From the NCBI GenBank assembly GCA_024998685.1, contig JACOEH010000045.1, positions 1-40,045 of the forward strand: DNA of 40,045 nucleotides, read 5' to 3'. Below the pieces are notes generated by a model that saw nothing but the letters and a program-made list of their open reading frames with translations, was not told where the DNA came from and searched no databases. Numbering within the stretch: position 1 is the first letter of the stretch; the number at the start of each line of letters is the position of its first letter. Below are positions 22,653 to 32,168 of this stretch, piece by piece. Position numbers and translations under genes: made by a program. This stretch comes from Nitrospira sp. GTDB taxonomy: Bacteria > Nitrospirota > Nitrospiria > Nitrospirales > Nitrospiraceae.

Positions 22653-24542
22653 TTATGACACTATCTGTCTAGGAGGAGACTGACGTCGACTTTTTTCTAT
22701 CGCAACTAAAAGTAAAGATATGGCAGCGGGGGTCACTCCGGATATTCTCGATGCCTGGCCTACTGTTTCAGGTCTTATTCTATTGAGCTTTTCTCGAACC
22801 TCTGTGGAAAAACCTGTCACGGTGTTGTAATTGAACATGCGAGGAATCAATTTTTGTTCAAGTTTTTTAAATTTTTCAACTTGTTGAATTTGGCGACGTA
22901 CGTAGCCTTCGTATTTGATCTGAAGTTCAATTTCTTCACCAATTTCATTGTCGGAAATGAAGGGCATTTCAAAAGCTCGTAAGAGTTCTTGATAGCTTGA
23001 TTCTTGCCGTCGAAGAAGCTGTGCCATGGTCATGGCAGACGAGGCATTCTCCAGATACGTGCCTTTGGCCTGAAACCTGATTTTTTCAGTGAATGGTGGT
23101 CTGGCTGTATTCAGATGTTCGATCTCTTTTTCGATCAGATATTTCTTCCGCACAAACCTCATATATGCTTCCTCGAGGATCAGGCCAACGTCATATCCGA
23201 TCGGCATGAGACGAAGGTCTGCGTTGTTGTGGCGGAGAAGCAATCGATACTCAGCTCTCGACGTGAACATTCGATAAGGTTCCTGGGCATCTTTTGTGAT
23301 GAGATCATCGATGAGTACCCCGATATAGGCTTGTGAGCGATCCAGGATGAGAGGAGGCTTCTCCCGCAACTTCAAAACGGCATTAATACCGGCAATCAAA
23401 CCCTGCGCCGCAGCTTCTTCATACCCAGAGGTCCCATTGATTTGTCCAGCATGATAGAGACTTGCAACCTGTTTTGTTTCGAGCGTTCGATAGAGTTGAC
23501 GAGGAGGAAAATAATCGTACTCAATCGCATAGCCCGGTTTGAGTATTTTGGCATGCTCTAATCCAGGAATTGTTTTCAGCATTGCGGCCTGAACATCAAC
23601 CGGTAGGCTGGTTGAAATACCGTTCGGGTAAAATTCGATCGAATCCAGGCCTTCCGGCTCGATAAAAATCTGGTGACGTTCTTTCTCGGCAAAACGCACG
23701 ATCTTATCCTCAATGGAAGGACAGTACCGAGGTCCGGTAGATTCGATGACGCCGCTGTACAGAGGCGAGCGGTCGAGATTCTTTTGAATGATGTCGTGTG
23801 TCTTTCGACTGGTGTGGGTTAAGTGACAGAGAACTTGTCTGGTCGTGATGTGTTGGGTGCGATACGAAAAAGGGGGTGGAGGAGTATCACCGGGCTGAGG
23901 AGTCATCACAGAAAAATCGATCGTAGCCTTGTCTAATCGAGGAGGGGTTCCGGTCTTGAGGCGTCCAACCTCAAATCCGAGGTCACGCATGCAATCTGAA
24001 AGGTGTTCGGCTGAGGCTTCTCCCGCGCGACCGGCCGGGAAATGGTTGAGCCCGATATGGATGAGACCCTTAAGGAAAGTACCCGATGTCATGATGACGG
24101 CTTTCGCATCGATCGTCTCACCTAAACCCGTCACAATGCCGGTTACCGTACCTCCGGCCACGAGCAGTCGATCCACGACTCCTTCCGCCAGGGTAAGGTG
24201 CTCCTGTGAGGCGAGGGTCTCCTGCATAGCCATGCGATACAACGATTTGTCGCATTGGGCGCGCAACGCCCGAACCGCCGGTCCTTTGCTGGTGTTGATG
24301 AATCTAAATTGAATTCCTGAACGATCCGTGTTCCGTCCCATCTCACCGCCGAGCGCGTCAATCTCCTTCACAAGGTGTCCCTTGGCGATTCCGCCGACCG
24401 CCGGATTGCACGACATCTGTGCGATTCGGCCCAGTTCCATCGTTAAAAGCAAAGTTTTCGCCCCCATTCGTGCCGCAGCCAGCGCGGCTTCGCATCCGGC
24501 ATGGCCGCCCCCCACCACGATGACATCAAATGCTGTAGCCAC
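22653..24542 (-). CDS. mnmG: tRNA U34 carboxymethylaminomethyl synthesis protein MnmG
   Basis: MnmG (GidA) is an FAD protein that, with MnmE, adds the aminomethyl group to U34 of certain tRNAs. From the GTG at 24542 it is 629 residues, the family's usual length, beginning [20 protein letters not shown] with the dinucleotide-binding GGGHAG. Other signatures are [35 protein letters not shown], the [12 protein letters not shown] block and the C-terminal [12 protein letters not shown] and SRISGVTPA. The GTG has AGAGGA just upstream, preferred over a TTG at 24566 inside mnmE. The gap to mnmE is 8 bases, so the two partner genes are co-transcribed. Confidence 0.97.
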   Translation of the reverse strand: MATAFDVIVVGGGHAGCEAALAAARMGAKTLLLTMELGRIAQMSCNPAVGGIAKGHLVKEIDALGGEMGRNTDRSGIQFRFINTSKGPAVRALRAQCDKSLYRMAMQETLASQEHLTLAEGVVDRLLVAGGTVTGIVTGLGETIDAKAVIMTSGTFLKGLIHIGLNHFPAGRAGEASAEHLSDCMRDLGFEVGRLKTGTPPRLDKATIDFSVMTPQPGDTPPPPFSYRTQHITTRQVLCHLTHTSRKTHDIIQKNLDRSPLYSGVIESTGPRYCPSIEDKIVRFAEKERHQIFIEPEGLDSIEFYPNGISTSLPVDVQAAMLKTIPGLEHAKILKPGYAIEYDYFPPRQLYRTLETKQVASLYHAGQINGTSGYEEAAAQGLIAGINAVLKLREKPPLILDRSQAYIGVLIDDLITKDAQEPYRMFTSRAEYRLLLRHNNADLRLMPIGYDVGLILEEAYMRFVRKKYLIEKEIEHLNTARPPFTEKIRFQAKGTYLENASSAMTMAQLLRRQESSYQELLRAFEMPFISDNEIGEEIELQIKYEGYVRRQIQQVEKFKKLEQKLIPRMFNYNTVTGFSTEVREKLNRIRPETVGQASRISGVTPAAISLLLVAIEKSRRQSPPRQIVS

Positions 24543-24550
24543 TGGTTCCT

Positions 24551-26002
24551 CTATTTGCCGATACAAAATTCGGAAAAAATTCGGTCCAAAACTTCGTCGG
24601 ACGTAATTGCCCCGACAATCTCGCCCAACGCGTCAGCTGCGCCTCTCAGATCGACCGCTACAAATTCAGGCTCTATACCCCGTTCGATCGAGGCCAGTGA
24701 CTCTTGAAGTGACGCCTCCGCTCGCTCAAGTGCCATCCGATGCCGAACATGGGTGACAATGACACCATCGTCGGGTTCCAAGGAGGTCTTCACAAATTGT
24801 GCTCGAATAGCCTGCTTCAGCGCATTAAGTCCCTCGCCCGTTTGAGCTGAAATGGGAAGAACCTCCCACTTTGTGTGAGCGCGAAGCGCATCGAACAGCG
24901 GTTGTATCGCTGCAGCCTTGATCAAATCGATTTTATTGACGACACACAAATGCTCATGAACCAGAGAAGGCAAACGGACGTTTTCCACGCCTATCTTTGC
25001 CAGTTGAGCGCCATCCAAGACATACAGGACGATATCCGCCTGGTTCTGAGCCTCTTTCGACCGACGGATACCTTCCAATTCGACGAAATCTGTCGTATCA
25101 CGCAGGCCGGCGGTATCGACCAAGGTGACTTGCAGACCAAACCAGACGACTGATTCCTCGATAATGTCGCGAGTCGTGCCGGGGATGTCGGTCACAATAG
25201 CTCGGCTCTCACGGAGTAAACTGTTCAATAAACTTGATTTGCCGACATTGGGCTCTCCAATGATCACCACGCGGACTCCGTCGCGCAGTATGCGTCCGGT
25301 CTCGGCAGTCGCCAACATTTGCCGAACATGAGCCAGCGTCTCCTGCAGAGAGAGGATCATCTCCTCACGTCCAACGAACGTTATGTCCTCCGCAGCGAAA
25401 TCGATTCCTGCTTCCAGGTGGGCCAACAGGCCTACGAGACGGGTGCGCAATCGGTGGACTTGTTGCGCGAGTTCGCCGCGGAGCTGGCGTTGGGCCAATT
25501 TGAGCCCAAGTTCCGATTTAGCTCTGATGGTGTCCAGCACGGCCTCAGCCTGAGACAAATCCAAGCGGCCGTTCAAGAAAGCCCGTTTGGTAAACTCTCC
25601 TGCTTGTGCGAGGCGAGCTCCGGCAGCGACGCAGGCCTCACAGACTCGTTGCAGAACGAGCCAACTTCCATGGCAATGAATCTCAATCACGTCTTCCGCG
25701 GTGAAAGATCGAGGTGCCTTCATATAGACCACCAGGCCTTCGTCGATTATCTGCTCGGTCGAGTGACGTGTCTCGGGAGCAGGTCGGCTACCGATTGAAG
25801 GAACAGGCGCAAAGAGAATATCGGCTAGGTGCAGCGTGTGAGAGGCGAGAGTCTGAAGCGATTGTTTGGAGCGCAGCCGAACAACGCGGCTCCCTATATC
25901 AACGGCATTCGGTCCGCTTATCCGAACAATACCGATGCCTCCCTCACCGGCAGAAGTGGCAATTGCACAAATCGTATCCTCGGGCGTTCCAGCGGCCAGC
26001 AT
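24551..26002 (-). CDS. mnmE: tRNA modification GTPase MnmE
   Basis: MnmE (TrmE) is a GTPase that works with MnmG on U34 of tRNAs. The ~483 residues show the N-terminal tetrahydrofolate-binding domain ([22 protein letters not shown]), then the G domain: G1 [12 protein letters not shown] at about 251, G2 GTTRD, G3 DTAGLRD at about 298 and G4 NKID at about 358. The C-terminus is CIGK, carrying the conserved catalytic Cys. The start is ATG 26002 or GTG 26008, with no clear binding site. It lies between yidC and mnmG on the same strand. Confidence 0.97.
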   Translation of the reverse strand: MLAAGTPEDTICAIATSAGEGGIGIVRISGPNAVDIGSRVVRLRSKQSLQTLASHTLHLADILFAPVPSIGSRPAPETRHSTEQIIDEGLVVYMKAPRSFTAEDVIEIHCHGSWLVLQRVCEACVAAGARLAQAGEFTKRAFLNGRLDLSQAEAVLDTIRAKSELGLKLAQRQLRGELAQQVHRLRTRLVGLLAHLEAGIDFAAEDITFVGREEMILSLQETLAHVRQMLATAETGRILRDGVRVVIIGEPNVGKSSLLNSLLRESRAIVTDIPGTTRDIIEESVVWFGLQVTLVDTAGLRDTTDFVELEGIRRSKEAQNQADIVLYVLDGAQLAKIGVENVRLPSLVHEHLCVVNKIDLIKAAAIQPLFDALRAHTKWEVLPISAQTGEGLNALKQAIRAQFVKTSLEPDDGVIVTHVRHRMALERAEASLQESLASIERGIEPEFVAVDLRGAADALGEIVGAITSDEVLDRIFSEFCIGK

Positions 26003-26047
26003 GTTCACATACGTTCGGCCAGACCAGTGAGCGAAACCGACCGAGCG

Positions 26048-27745
26048 TCATTTTTTGCCATCTTGTTCATCCGTAGCCGGTGCTATGGCGGGAGTTCGAA
26101 AGAAAAAGCGATCTGTGACGAATTGTTGCACGATGGTGAGCACGTTATTAGTCAACCAGTACAACACCAGGCCGGCAGGAAAATTGATGAACAGAAACGT
26201 CATGAAGGCCGGAAGCATCAGCATGATTTTCGCCTGAGTCGGGTCCATGGTCGTCGGCTGGATCTTTTGCATGACCACCATGCTGATTCCCATGATGATC
26301 GGCAGAATGTAGTAGGGATCCTGAACCGACAGATCGGTAATCCACAGCCCCAAAGGCGCTTGTCGTAAATCGATCGTCATATACAGAATATTGAACAGCG
26401 ATACGAATACCGGCATCTGCAATATCATAGGGAGACAGCCGCCCACGGGATTGACCTTGTGATCCCGGTATAGTTTGATGAGTTCCTTGTTCAAACGCTC
26501 GCGATCGTCTTTAAATTTCTCCTGGACCGCAGCGACCTTCGGCTGGATGCCCTGCATCTTCTTCATCGATGTATAACTTTTGTATTGCAGGGGGACAAAC
26601 AGCAGCTTGATGATAACGGTTAAGAGGATGATCGTCAGTCCATAATTATGTGTGTACTCATTGATATAACGCAGCACGTAGAAGATGGGCTTGGCCACAG
26701 CTCTGACCGTATCCCAGCTTCCGAAAAGAAACCATCCAAAATCGATGGTATCTTCGAGCCTAATTTGCAAACTCTGCAGCGTGTCATACTCCTTGGGACC
26801 GGCGAATAACTGGAGTCCGACCGGTGTTCCGGAGGAGTCGACAGCCAAACGAACCGCAGTGGAAACGAGCTTGTCCCCTTGCTTCTTGGGCAAAGCGGAT
26901 GCACTTGTTTTTGGAATAAGTGCGGCAATGAAATACTTGTCTTGCAAGGCCGTCCATCTTAGGGAACCCTTGCGCTCAGCCTCAGTTTCCGGCATGTCGT
27001 TTTCAATCTTATCGTCAATGAGCGAGGCCGCTCCGACAGAACCGATGAACCCTTCTCCCCAATCCACAACCCCAAAATTCGTCCCCAATCCGACTTTCAA
27101 CGCCCCTTCGAGTCCGCTGGATTTCAACGCGATGTCCACGACATAGCTGTCGGCGTGAAAGATCAGTTGTTTTTCCAAGCGTACGCCAGTCGCTGGATTG
27201 GCATAATAGAAGGTCATATGGCCCGTGGGGTGGCCCTGGTCCAAGGTCGTAAAGTCCTTTTCAACCCTGTAGATCCCTTCGCTTAATTCCTTTGAATGAG
27301 CAGCATCATCTGCTGTGATCGTCAAGGGTTCGGCAAACTTGCCTCCTTGTCGCACGAGTTGCACCGCGGACTTCCCGTCCGAACTGTTGCGATAGCGCTT
27401 GAGTTCCCAACTGATCAGTGCGGCTCCGCGGGTCGTGAACTTAGCCCGATAAAGATCCGTCTCTACCTCGACGACCTCTATTGCGGACGGTTCTCCGCCC
27501 GGCTCTTGAGCCGGGCTGCCCCCACCGGCGGATTTTGGCACAGCTGTTTCCTTGGTTGCCGGAACGTTTGAAGTTGGAGTGCCAGGGCTTGTATTCGAAG
27601 GCGATGACATATCGCGCGTGGAAGGCCCGGCCGGTTCCGAAATGGTTGGTTGAGGAAGCAGACCCAGCTCTTTGAGCAGGTATTCATACCCGAAGATAAT
27701 CCCCAGAGAGAGTACCAAGAACACGATGATGCGATTTTTGTCCAT
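26048..27745 (-). CDS. yidC: Membrane protein insertase YidC
   Basis: YidC inserts proteins into the inner membrane, alone or with Sec. The 565 residues have an N-terminal membrane anchor (RIIVFLVLSLGIIFGYEYLL), a Pro/Ser/Thr-rich linker, the large periplasmic P1 domain of Gram-negative YidC (about 85-340) and the conserved Oxa1 core of five helices. Core signatures include NYGLTIILLTVIIKLLFVPLQ with the conserved Lys/Arg region, YKSYTSMKKMQGIQP and NPVGGCLPMILQMPVFVSLFN. The ATG at 27745 has only a weak site. It follows yidD by 36 bases in the rpmH-rnpA-yidD-yidC order. Confidence 0.97.
   Translation of the reverse strand: MDKNRIIVFLVLSLGIIFGYEYLLKELGLLPQPTISEPAGPSTRDMSSPSNTSPGTPTSNVPATKETAVPKSAGGGSPAQEPGGEPSAIEVVEVETDLYRAKFTTRGAALISWELKRYRNSSDGKSAVQLVRQGGKFAEPLTITADDAAHSKELSEGIYRVEKDFTTLDQGHPTGHMTFYYANPATGVRLEKQLIFHADSYVVDIALKSSGLEGALKVGLGTNFGVVDWGEGFIGSVGAASLIDDKIENDMPETEAERKGSLRWTALQDKYFIAALIPKTSASALPKKQGDKLVSTAVRLAVDSSGTPVGLQLFAGPKEYDTLQSLQIRLEDTIDFGWFLFGSWDTVRAVAKPIFYVLRYINEYTHNYGLTIILLTVIIKLLFVPLQYKSYTSMKKMQGIQPKVAAVQEKFKDDRERLNKELIKLYRDHKVNPVGGCLPMILQMPVFVSLFNILYMTIDLRQAPLGLWITDLSVQDPYYILPIIMGISMVVMQKIQPTTMDPTQAKIMLMLPAFMTFLFINFPAGLVLYWLTNNVLTIVQQFVTDRFFFRTPAIAPATDEQDGKK
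27497..27516. repeat. Perfect hairpin inside the yidC linker
   Basis: GCCCGGCTC-TT-GAGCCGGGC is a 9-bp perfect stem within the coding sequence for the flexible linker of YidC (SPAQEPGG). Read on the minus strand it would form a strong RNA hairpin about 230 bases into the gene. Confidence 0.6.
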
Positions 27746-27781
27746 GAAGAGGCTATGCTTTCTTAAAAGGTGTAATCGTCG

Positions 27782-27991
27782 CTACTTGACCGGGTCCTCT
27801 CCACCGGGATGGAAGGGGTGACATTTCATAAGCCGGAGGATGGCTAGGCCGAGCCCCTGTAACGCGCCATATTTGCTGATAGCATCTGAGGCATATTGCG
27901 AACAACTGGGTTCAAATCGGCATGTGCGACCATACAGAGGAGAAATCACCAGGCGGTATCCCTGAATCAGCCACAGACATAGCGATTGCAT
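27782..27991 (-). CDS. yidD: Membrane protein insertion efficiency factor YidD
   Basis: YidD is a small membrane-associated protein thought to assist insertion by YidC. From the ATG at 27991 it is 69 residues, the usual size, with IQGYRLVISPLYGRTCRFEPSCSQYASDAI and the C-terminal CHPFHPGGEDPV block, including the three conserved cysteines. AAGGG lies about 10 bases before the ATG, and the start abuts the rnpA stop. A longer frame from 28030 inside rnpA is possible but gives an atypical N-terminus. Confidence 0.95.
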   Translation of the reverse strand: MQSLCLWLIQGYRLVISPLYGRTCRFEPSCSQYASDAISKYGALQGLGLAILRLMKCHPFHPGGEDPVK

Positions 27992-27992
27992 A

Positions 27993-28382
27993 TCAATATG
28001 CCCTTGGTCGAAGAAGATGGAAACGCTCAAGAGACGTCTCCCACGCTTGGACCAACCCCTCTCGTGATTGTAATAGTGCGTCTCGCTTAGGAAACACGAG
28101 AAGCCCCTGGCCTGGAACCAGGTTCGGATATACGTGCCTTACCAGTTCACGAAAGACTCGTTTGGCTCGATTGCGTCGGACCGCATTCCCAAATCGCTTC
28201 CCCACAATAATTCCCACGCGACTCGGGGCATCGTTCATCTTGTACGCCAAAAGATTGAAGAAGGCGGTCGAAATCCGCCGACCGTGATGTTTGACGATTT
28301 GAATGTCGCGGTTGCTGCGCAAAAAAACATCTCGTCCTTGCGCTTTCAGTGTCATTGGGAAGAGGGTGTTTCTTCGCCGCAT
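27993..28382 (-). CDS. rnpA: Ribonuclease P protein component
   Basis: RnpA is the protein subunit of RNase P, which trims the 5' ends of tRNAs. The 129 residues contain the typical RVGIIVGKRFGNAVRRNRAKRVFRE with the RNR signature and a basic, aromatic N-terminal part. The ATG at 28382 gives MRRRNTLFPMTLKAQG; an internal ATG at residue 10 is an alternative. It lies 114 bases downstream of rpmH, as in most bacteria, and abuts yidD. Confidence 0.96.
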   Translation of the reverse strand: MRRRNTLFPMTLKAQGRDVFLRSNRDIQIVKHHGRRISTAFFNLLAYKMNDAPSRVGIIVGKRFGNAVRRNRAKRVFRELVRHVYPNLVPGQGLLVFPKRDALLQSREGLVQAWETSLERFHLLRPRAY

Positions 28383-28496
28383 CCCATCCGTTCATGATCC
28401 CGGAGAGACTCCAGCTGGTAGGTGAACACACGCTCAACAGCAACGAGATAGATTGGAGAGCGACCCGAAGAACACCGCTGATCCGACTCGATGCGT

Positions 28497-28634
28497 CTAG
28501 ACGGTCAACCGAGCTCGTCCCTTTGCCCTTCGACGGGCCAGTACCTTGCGTCCATTTTTGGTGCTCATACGCTTCCTAAATCCATGCTCGCGCTTCTTTT
28601 TCAAGTTGGACGGTTGTTGAAATGTGAAAGACAT
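28497..28634 (-). CDS. rpmH: 50S ribosomal protein L34
   Basis: L34 is a small basic protein of the large ribosomal subunit. The 45 residues match the family throughout: [19 protein letters not shown], then [20 protein letters not shown] and RARLTV. The ATG at 28634 has GAAGGGA upstream. It is the first gene of the rpmH-rnpA-yidD-yidC block and has a consensus promoter 50-80 bases upstream. Confidence 0.97.
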   Translation of the reverse strand: MSFTFQQPSNLKKKREHGFRKRMSTKNGRKVLARRRAKGRARLTV

Positions 28635-28684
28635 AGTTCCCTTCCATTGCTTCGGTTTAATAGGTCAATTCAAATGAGCGGCGA

Positions 28685-28713
28685 ATTATAGGGGAGGGAC
28701 TTGGACCTGTCAA
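28685..28713 (-). promoter_or_regulatory. Consensus sigma70 promoter of rpmH
   Basis: On the minus strand TTGACA (28708-28713) and TATAAT (28685-28690) are both perfect consensus hexamers, with the ideal 17-base spacing. The transcript would start near 28678, giving a leader of about 44 bases before rpmH. This strong promoter probably drives the whole rpmH-to-parB block. Confidence 0.9.
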
Positions 28714-29096
28714 TTTCATGCCGCCTCTGGCAGGTAGATTAAAGAATATCCAACATCAGTCCTTCATATCCGCCGTGTTGAGGCGCTTTTGCCTCCTGTC
28801 ACCAGAATGCCACAAAAATCGGATGCACAAAGATCATCAATTTCTCATAAATATGCAAAATAGATTGAATCTTTATCCGACAACGACGATTATTAGTGGC
28901 ACCGAGCTTGCTGCATAGTTGGGCCGTGCTAGTATGCCTGACGGTTCAAGTCTGTTAAGCTGGCGCATACTTGCAATAGTCTTAATGGTTTTTGAAGAAT
29001 AACGCCGGCTGCAGATGATGGACTTCTACATTAAGATGAAGGAAGAATCCGATTGACCAAAGTCTGTGGATAGAACCTGTAAGGAGGATTCCTCGT
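28714..29096. other. Candidate replication-origin region
   Basis: This gap separates minus-strand rpmH from plus-strand envelope genes, the switch point of gene direction in the window. It contains an AT-rich stretch (about 28830-28900) and one near-match to a DnaA box, TGTGGATAG at 29065-29073 (one base off TGTGGATAA). There is no cluster of boxes, and dnaA is not adjacent, so the call rests on context: the rpmH-to-parAB order and two parS sites. It also holds the promoter for the gene at 29097. Confidence 0.35.
28908..28935 (+). promoter_or_regulatory. Candidate extended -10 promoter
   Basis: TTGCTG (28908-28913), a 16-base spacer, then TGC-TAGTAT with the -10 at 28930-28935 and an extended TGn. 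It would give a 155-base leader before the lipoprotein gene at 29097. Weak evidence, by eye. Confidence 0.3.
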
Positions 29097-29708
29097 ATGC
29101 TGAGAAAAGCATCCCTTGTCTCTCTGTGCTTGACACTCGTTGTGATCGCCGGATGTGCGGAGCCTCCTACTCAGCAGATCCAGGACGCGGAAAAGGCTCT
29201 CAAAGATGCACAGGAAAGCGGCGCTGCCACATATAACGCTGATGAGTACGCCAAGCTAGAAGGTACCCTTGCCGCATTGCGGAAAGAAGTCGCCGATCAG
29301 GACGAAAAGTTCACACTCTTTCGAGACTACGGCAAGGCACAACAACTATCTGCCTCGGCCAAAGCCGACAGTGAACGGATCAAGGCGGCTTCGGTTGAAA
29401 AAAAGGAAGAGGCCAAAGCAGCAGCCTTGCAAGCTCAACAAGTCGCTGAAGAGGCGGTGAAAGCGACGCAAGATTTGGTCGCTAAGGCACCGGTTGGAAA
29501 AGACCGTGCGGCGGTGGAGGCCATTAAAAACGACGTGGAAGGGCTGAAGTCGTTGCTGAAACAGGTTCAGGCGTCGATCGACAAAGAAGATTACCCTGCT
29601 GCACAAACCCAGGCAAAGGCTATTCACGACATGAGCCAAGGCGTGTCAGTCGAAATACAGAACGCCCTTGCGAAGGTGGGAAAAGGAAAACCCACAAAGA
29701 AAAAGTAA
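29097..29708 (+). CDS. Coiled-coil lipoprotein
   Basis: The 203-residue protein has a lipoprotein signal with lipobox IAGC (Cys20). The mature chain is rich in Ala, Lys, Glu and Gln with long helical, heptad-like stretches (AEKALKDAQE, EKKEEAKAAALQAQQVAEEAV) and ends in a basic tail, PTKKK. It is probably anchored in a membrane facing the periplasm, perhaps contacting peptidoglycan; no exact family is recognised, though the pattern resembles DUF4398. The ATG at 29097 has a strong AAGGAGG. Three transpeptidase-like genes follow on the same strand, the first after 8 bases, so it is the head of an envelope operon. Confidence 0.88.
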   Translation: MLRKASLVSLCLTLVVIAGCAEPPTQQIQDAEKALKDAQESGAATYNADEYAKLEGTLAALRKEVADQDEKFTLFRDYGKAQQLSASAKADSERIKAASVEKKEEAKAAALQAQQVAEEAVKATQDLVAKAPVGKDRAAVEAIKNDVEGLKSLLKQVQASIDKEDYPAAQTQAKAIHDMSQGVSVEIQNALAKVGKGKPTKKK

Positions 29709-29716
29709 CGCACGGC

Positions 29717-30853
29717 ATGGCGCTTGATCAGATACATAAGACGCTTGCTGCGGTTATCTGCATTCTCTGTTTTTTGATGGGTTGCGTTCAAGCCGTTCCG
29801 CCGGACCTCCTTGTAGCCCTTGAAGCCATTGATCAAGATTTAATCGCATTGCGGGCTCCGGAAGCTGCGCCTGAGGAGTACGGGCAGTTTGTTCGCCAAT
29901 GGGTCTCGCTCAAAGCACGCGTCCAATTGGACGATGATTTGATCACATGGCCATGGGAATCAAGTGATCTTGAGAATGAACTCCGCCGGCTCTACATCAT
30001 GGGCGAGCGTACCGTTTCCCAGCTGCACGAGAGGCAAACCTCGCAGCATCGCACGGTACAAGCTAAAGTGGCTCGCCTTGAAGAACGGCTCCATACGATT
30101 ACCTCGAAGGTCGAATCGATCGATGGGCGTATCCTCCTAGGAGAAAAAGCCGTTCAGACGGATCTTCTTGTCAAACAGGCCCGTTCCTTCTTCGAACAGA
30201 AAGATTTCCAACGAGCCATGCAAGCGGCAGAGAAAGCGGATTACGCTTTCAAGGCGCAAGCTTTATTACTCAGCCAAGAATTGGGGCGCTACGCCGACGA
30301 GAGCCGGATCGCCTATTGGCAGACCTTAGCCAAACAGACTATCGATTGGTCACGAATCCATCAATCAACGGCTATCGTGGTGAGTAAGGCAGAACGAGAA
30401 TTGACTCTCTACAAGAGCGGACGGAAGGTGCTATCATATCCCGTCCGGTTGGGGTTCAACGGCATGCTGGAAAAACGGTTCCAAGGGGACGGAGCGACAC
30501 CGGAAGGACGCTATCGCGTGACGGACAAGCGCGGTCAAGGGCAGACGCAATTCTATCGAGCCCTGGCTCTGGATTATCCCAATGCCGAAGATCGTCGGCG
30601 GTTCGACCTTGCGAAGAAGTCGGGAAGGATCGCCCCTGCCAAAGGCATAGGGAGCCTTATCGAGATCCATGGAGCCGACAACGAGCTGTTGGCCCAGACC
30701 CTTGGATGCATCATGCTCGATAATCCGAATATGGCTGTTCTCTATGAGGGTGTCTCCGTCGGGACACCGGTCACGATCGTCGGTGCCTTGACGAAAGAGA
30801 ACACGGTGGCCTTGGCCTTGTCTGAACTGGTCCAACGTAGAGACGAAATCTGA
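29717..30853 (+). CDS. L,D-transpeptidase lipoprotein (YafK-like, TLGC motif)
   Basis: L,D-transpeptidases cross-link or trim peptidoglycan in the periplasm. The 378 residues begin with a lipobox LMGC (Cys23), continue with about 180 residues of helical, partly coiled-coil sequence, and end in a YkuD catalytic domain (about 217-355). His318 (IEIHGAD) and Cys331 are in place, but the usual S/T-HGC reads TLGC, as in YafK-type enzymes that also act on or release lipoprotein-peptidoglycan links. GDGATPEGRYRV is a further hallmark. The ATG at 29717 lacks a binding site and is only 8 bases after the upstream stop, suggesting coupling. Confidence 0.9.
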   Translation: MALDQIHKTLAAVICILCFLMGCVQAVPPDLLVALEAIDQDLIALRAPEAAPEEYGQFVRQWVSLKARVQLDDDLITWPWESSDLENELRRLYIMGERTVSQLHERQTSQHRTVQAKVARLEERLHTITSKVESIDGRILLGEKAVQTDLLVKQARSFFEQKDFQRAMQAAEKADYAFKAQALLLSQELGRYADESRIAYWQTLAKQTIDWSRIHQSTAIVVSKAERELTLYKSGRKVLSYPVRLGFNGMLEKRFQGDGATPEGRYRVTDKRGQGQTQFYRALALDYPNAEDRRRFDLAKKSGRIAPAKGIGSLIEIHGADNELLAQTLGCIMLDNPNMAVLYEGVSVGTPVTIVGALTKENTVALALSELVQRRDEI

Positions 30854-30863
30854 GCGTAAACTG

Positions 30864-31502
30864 ATGGGACGACTCCTTCTTGCAACTTCAGCAGTCGTCT
30901 TACTTCTATTAGTGGTCATAAGCGCCTTTACTACCAATCACGTGGCGTCCGAAAACTCGGCAGCCGTTCACCAGCCCGCTGTGCAGGACAAAGACGATCT
31001 TCGTACATTGCAAGCCCGGTATAAGGCACTCTCCAAACAGCTGTCCCACCTCATGCCGAACCAGCCTTACATCTTAGTCGATACGGCCAGGAACCGACTC
31101 TATGTGAAGCACCAAGAGCAAGTAGTCCTCGATGCGATTGCTTCGACCGGCAGCGGAATAATTCTTGATAAGCCCGGCGAAGGTAACAGCCAGTGGATTT
31201 TCGATACGCCACGAGGAGAATTTCTCGTCAAGTCGAAATTGACCAATCCCACATGGATCAAGCCCGATTGGGCATTCATCGAAGAGGGACTCGCCGTGCC
31301 GCAAAATGCCGCCGACCGCGCCGAACAAGGGGTCCTCGGCGAATATGCATTGGGATTCGGCAAAGGCTATTTCATCCATGGGACGCTCTATACTCGTTTA
31401 TTGGGGAAAAACGTGACACATGGATGTATCCGGCTCAATGACAGCGACCTTAAAGGTGTCTACAAGCTCGCTCGAGTAGGGACACCGATCATGATCTTTT
31501 GA
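30864..31502 (+). CDS. L,D-transpeptidase (YkuD domain)
   Basis: The 212-residue protein has an N-terminal membrane anchor or signal (LLLATSAVVLLLLVVISAF), then a YkuD domain starting YILVDTARNRLYVK. The full catalytic motif is present: His172 (YFIHGT) and T-H186-G-Cys188-I-R-L. It should make 3-3 cross-links in peptidoglycan or attach lipoproteins to it. The ATG at 30864 is 10 bases after the previous stop, with no clear binding site. It is the only one of the three clustered genes with the canonical motif. Confidence 0.94.
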   Translation: MGRLLLATSAVVLLLLVVISAFTTNHVASENSAAVHQPAVQDKDDLRTLQARYKALSKQLSHLMPNQPYILVDTARNRLYVKHQEQVVLDAIASTGSGIILDKPGEGNSQWIFDTPRGEFLVKSKLTNPTWIKPDWAFIEEGLAVPQNAADRAEQGVLGEYALGFGKGYFIHGTLYTRLLGKNVTHGCIRLNDSDLKGVYKLARVGTPIMIF

Positions 31503-31529
31503 TCCCTCAAGAGCGCGCAGATATTACCC

Positions 31530-32168
31530 ATGAACCTCTGCGCCATTCTTTTTCTTCTCGCCTTCACCACACCAAGTTGGGGAAAGGATATCAAGGTCTT
31601 TCCCGACCTGAATCTCAATAACCCCAATGAATTGAAAGAGGCGACGCGGGTGCTTGAGGAAGAACTCAAGCTGGCTGCACGTCCTCAAACGTATCTTTTG
31701 ATTGATTTGAGTGGAGGTACGATTCACATTAAAGGCCGTGGAGTCGGCCTCCACCAAATTCCTATCATAGTCTGGTCTGCCGAATCATGGAAGGATCTGA
31801 AAGGGATCCACCGATTGGTTGCACGGCCCCAGGTCGTCAGACGAAAGGTTGAACCTGGTGCAGAAGTCGAGCAGGAGCCCATTTCACTCGCCGATATGCC
31901 GGCCGACTACGTGTTGTCCTTCAGTCCCTCTCTGAGCGTCACGGTGGTTCCATCCGTCGAAAGCGACAGTCTCTTTCAAAGCGCCGTCCTTTTGGGAAAA
32001 GTGGGGTGGCGAAATGTGAGGGACTGGACGAGTAGATTGTTGATGGACCGCTCATCCGAGCCCACGGCTCATCTCCGGCTGACCCTCTCTGTCAACCATG
32101 CGCAATCTTTGGCCTGGTCTCTGGTCGATGGCATGGCCTTGGTCATTCGCCGTCCGACCGATAAATAG
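31530..32168 (+). CDS. Secreted protein related to L,D-transpeptidases but lacking the catalytic motif
   Basis: The 212-residue protein has a signal peptide (CAILFLLAFTTPSWG). Its segment TYLLIDLSGGTIHIKGRGVGLHQIPI parallels the opening strands of the YkuD domain in its neighbour (YILVDTARNRLYVKHQEQVV), but no HG or HGC motif follows, and the mature part has no cysteine. It may be a degenerate, non-enzymatic relative that helps or regulates the two active enzymes, or the resemblance may be superficial. It starts 27 bases after the second transpeptidase, so co-expression is likely. Confidence 0.75.
   Translation: MNLCAILFLLAFTTPSWGKDIKVFPDLNLNNPNELKEATRVLEEELKLAARPQTYLLIDLSGGTIHIKGRGVGLHQIPIIVWSAESWKDLKGIHRLVARPQVVRRKVEPGAEVEQEPISLADMPADYVLSFSPSLSVTVVPSVESDSLFQSAVLLGKVGWRNVRDWTSRLLMDRSSEPTAHLRLTLSVNHAQSLAWSLVDGMALVIRRPTDK

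Noticed and set aside
30696-30713. TLGC in the first transpeptidase as an inactivating change
   Set aside because: YafK-type members often lack the His of HGC while keeping the catalytic Cys and the upstream His, so activity is still plausible.
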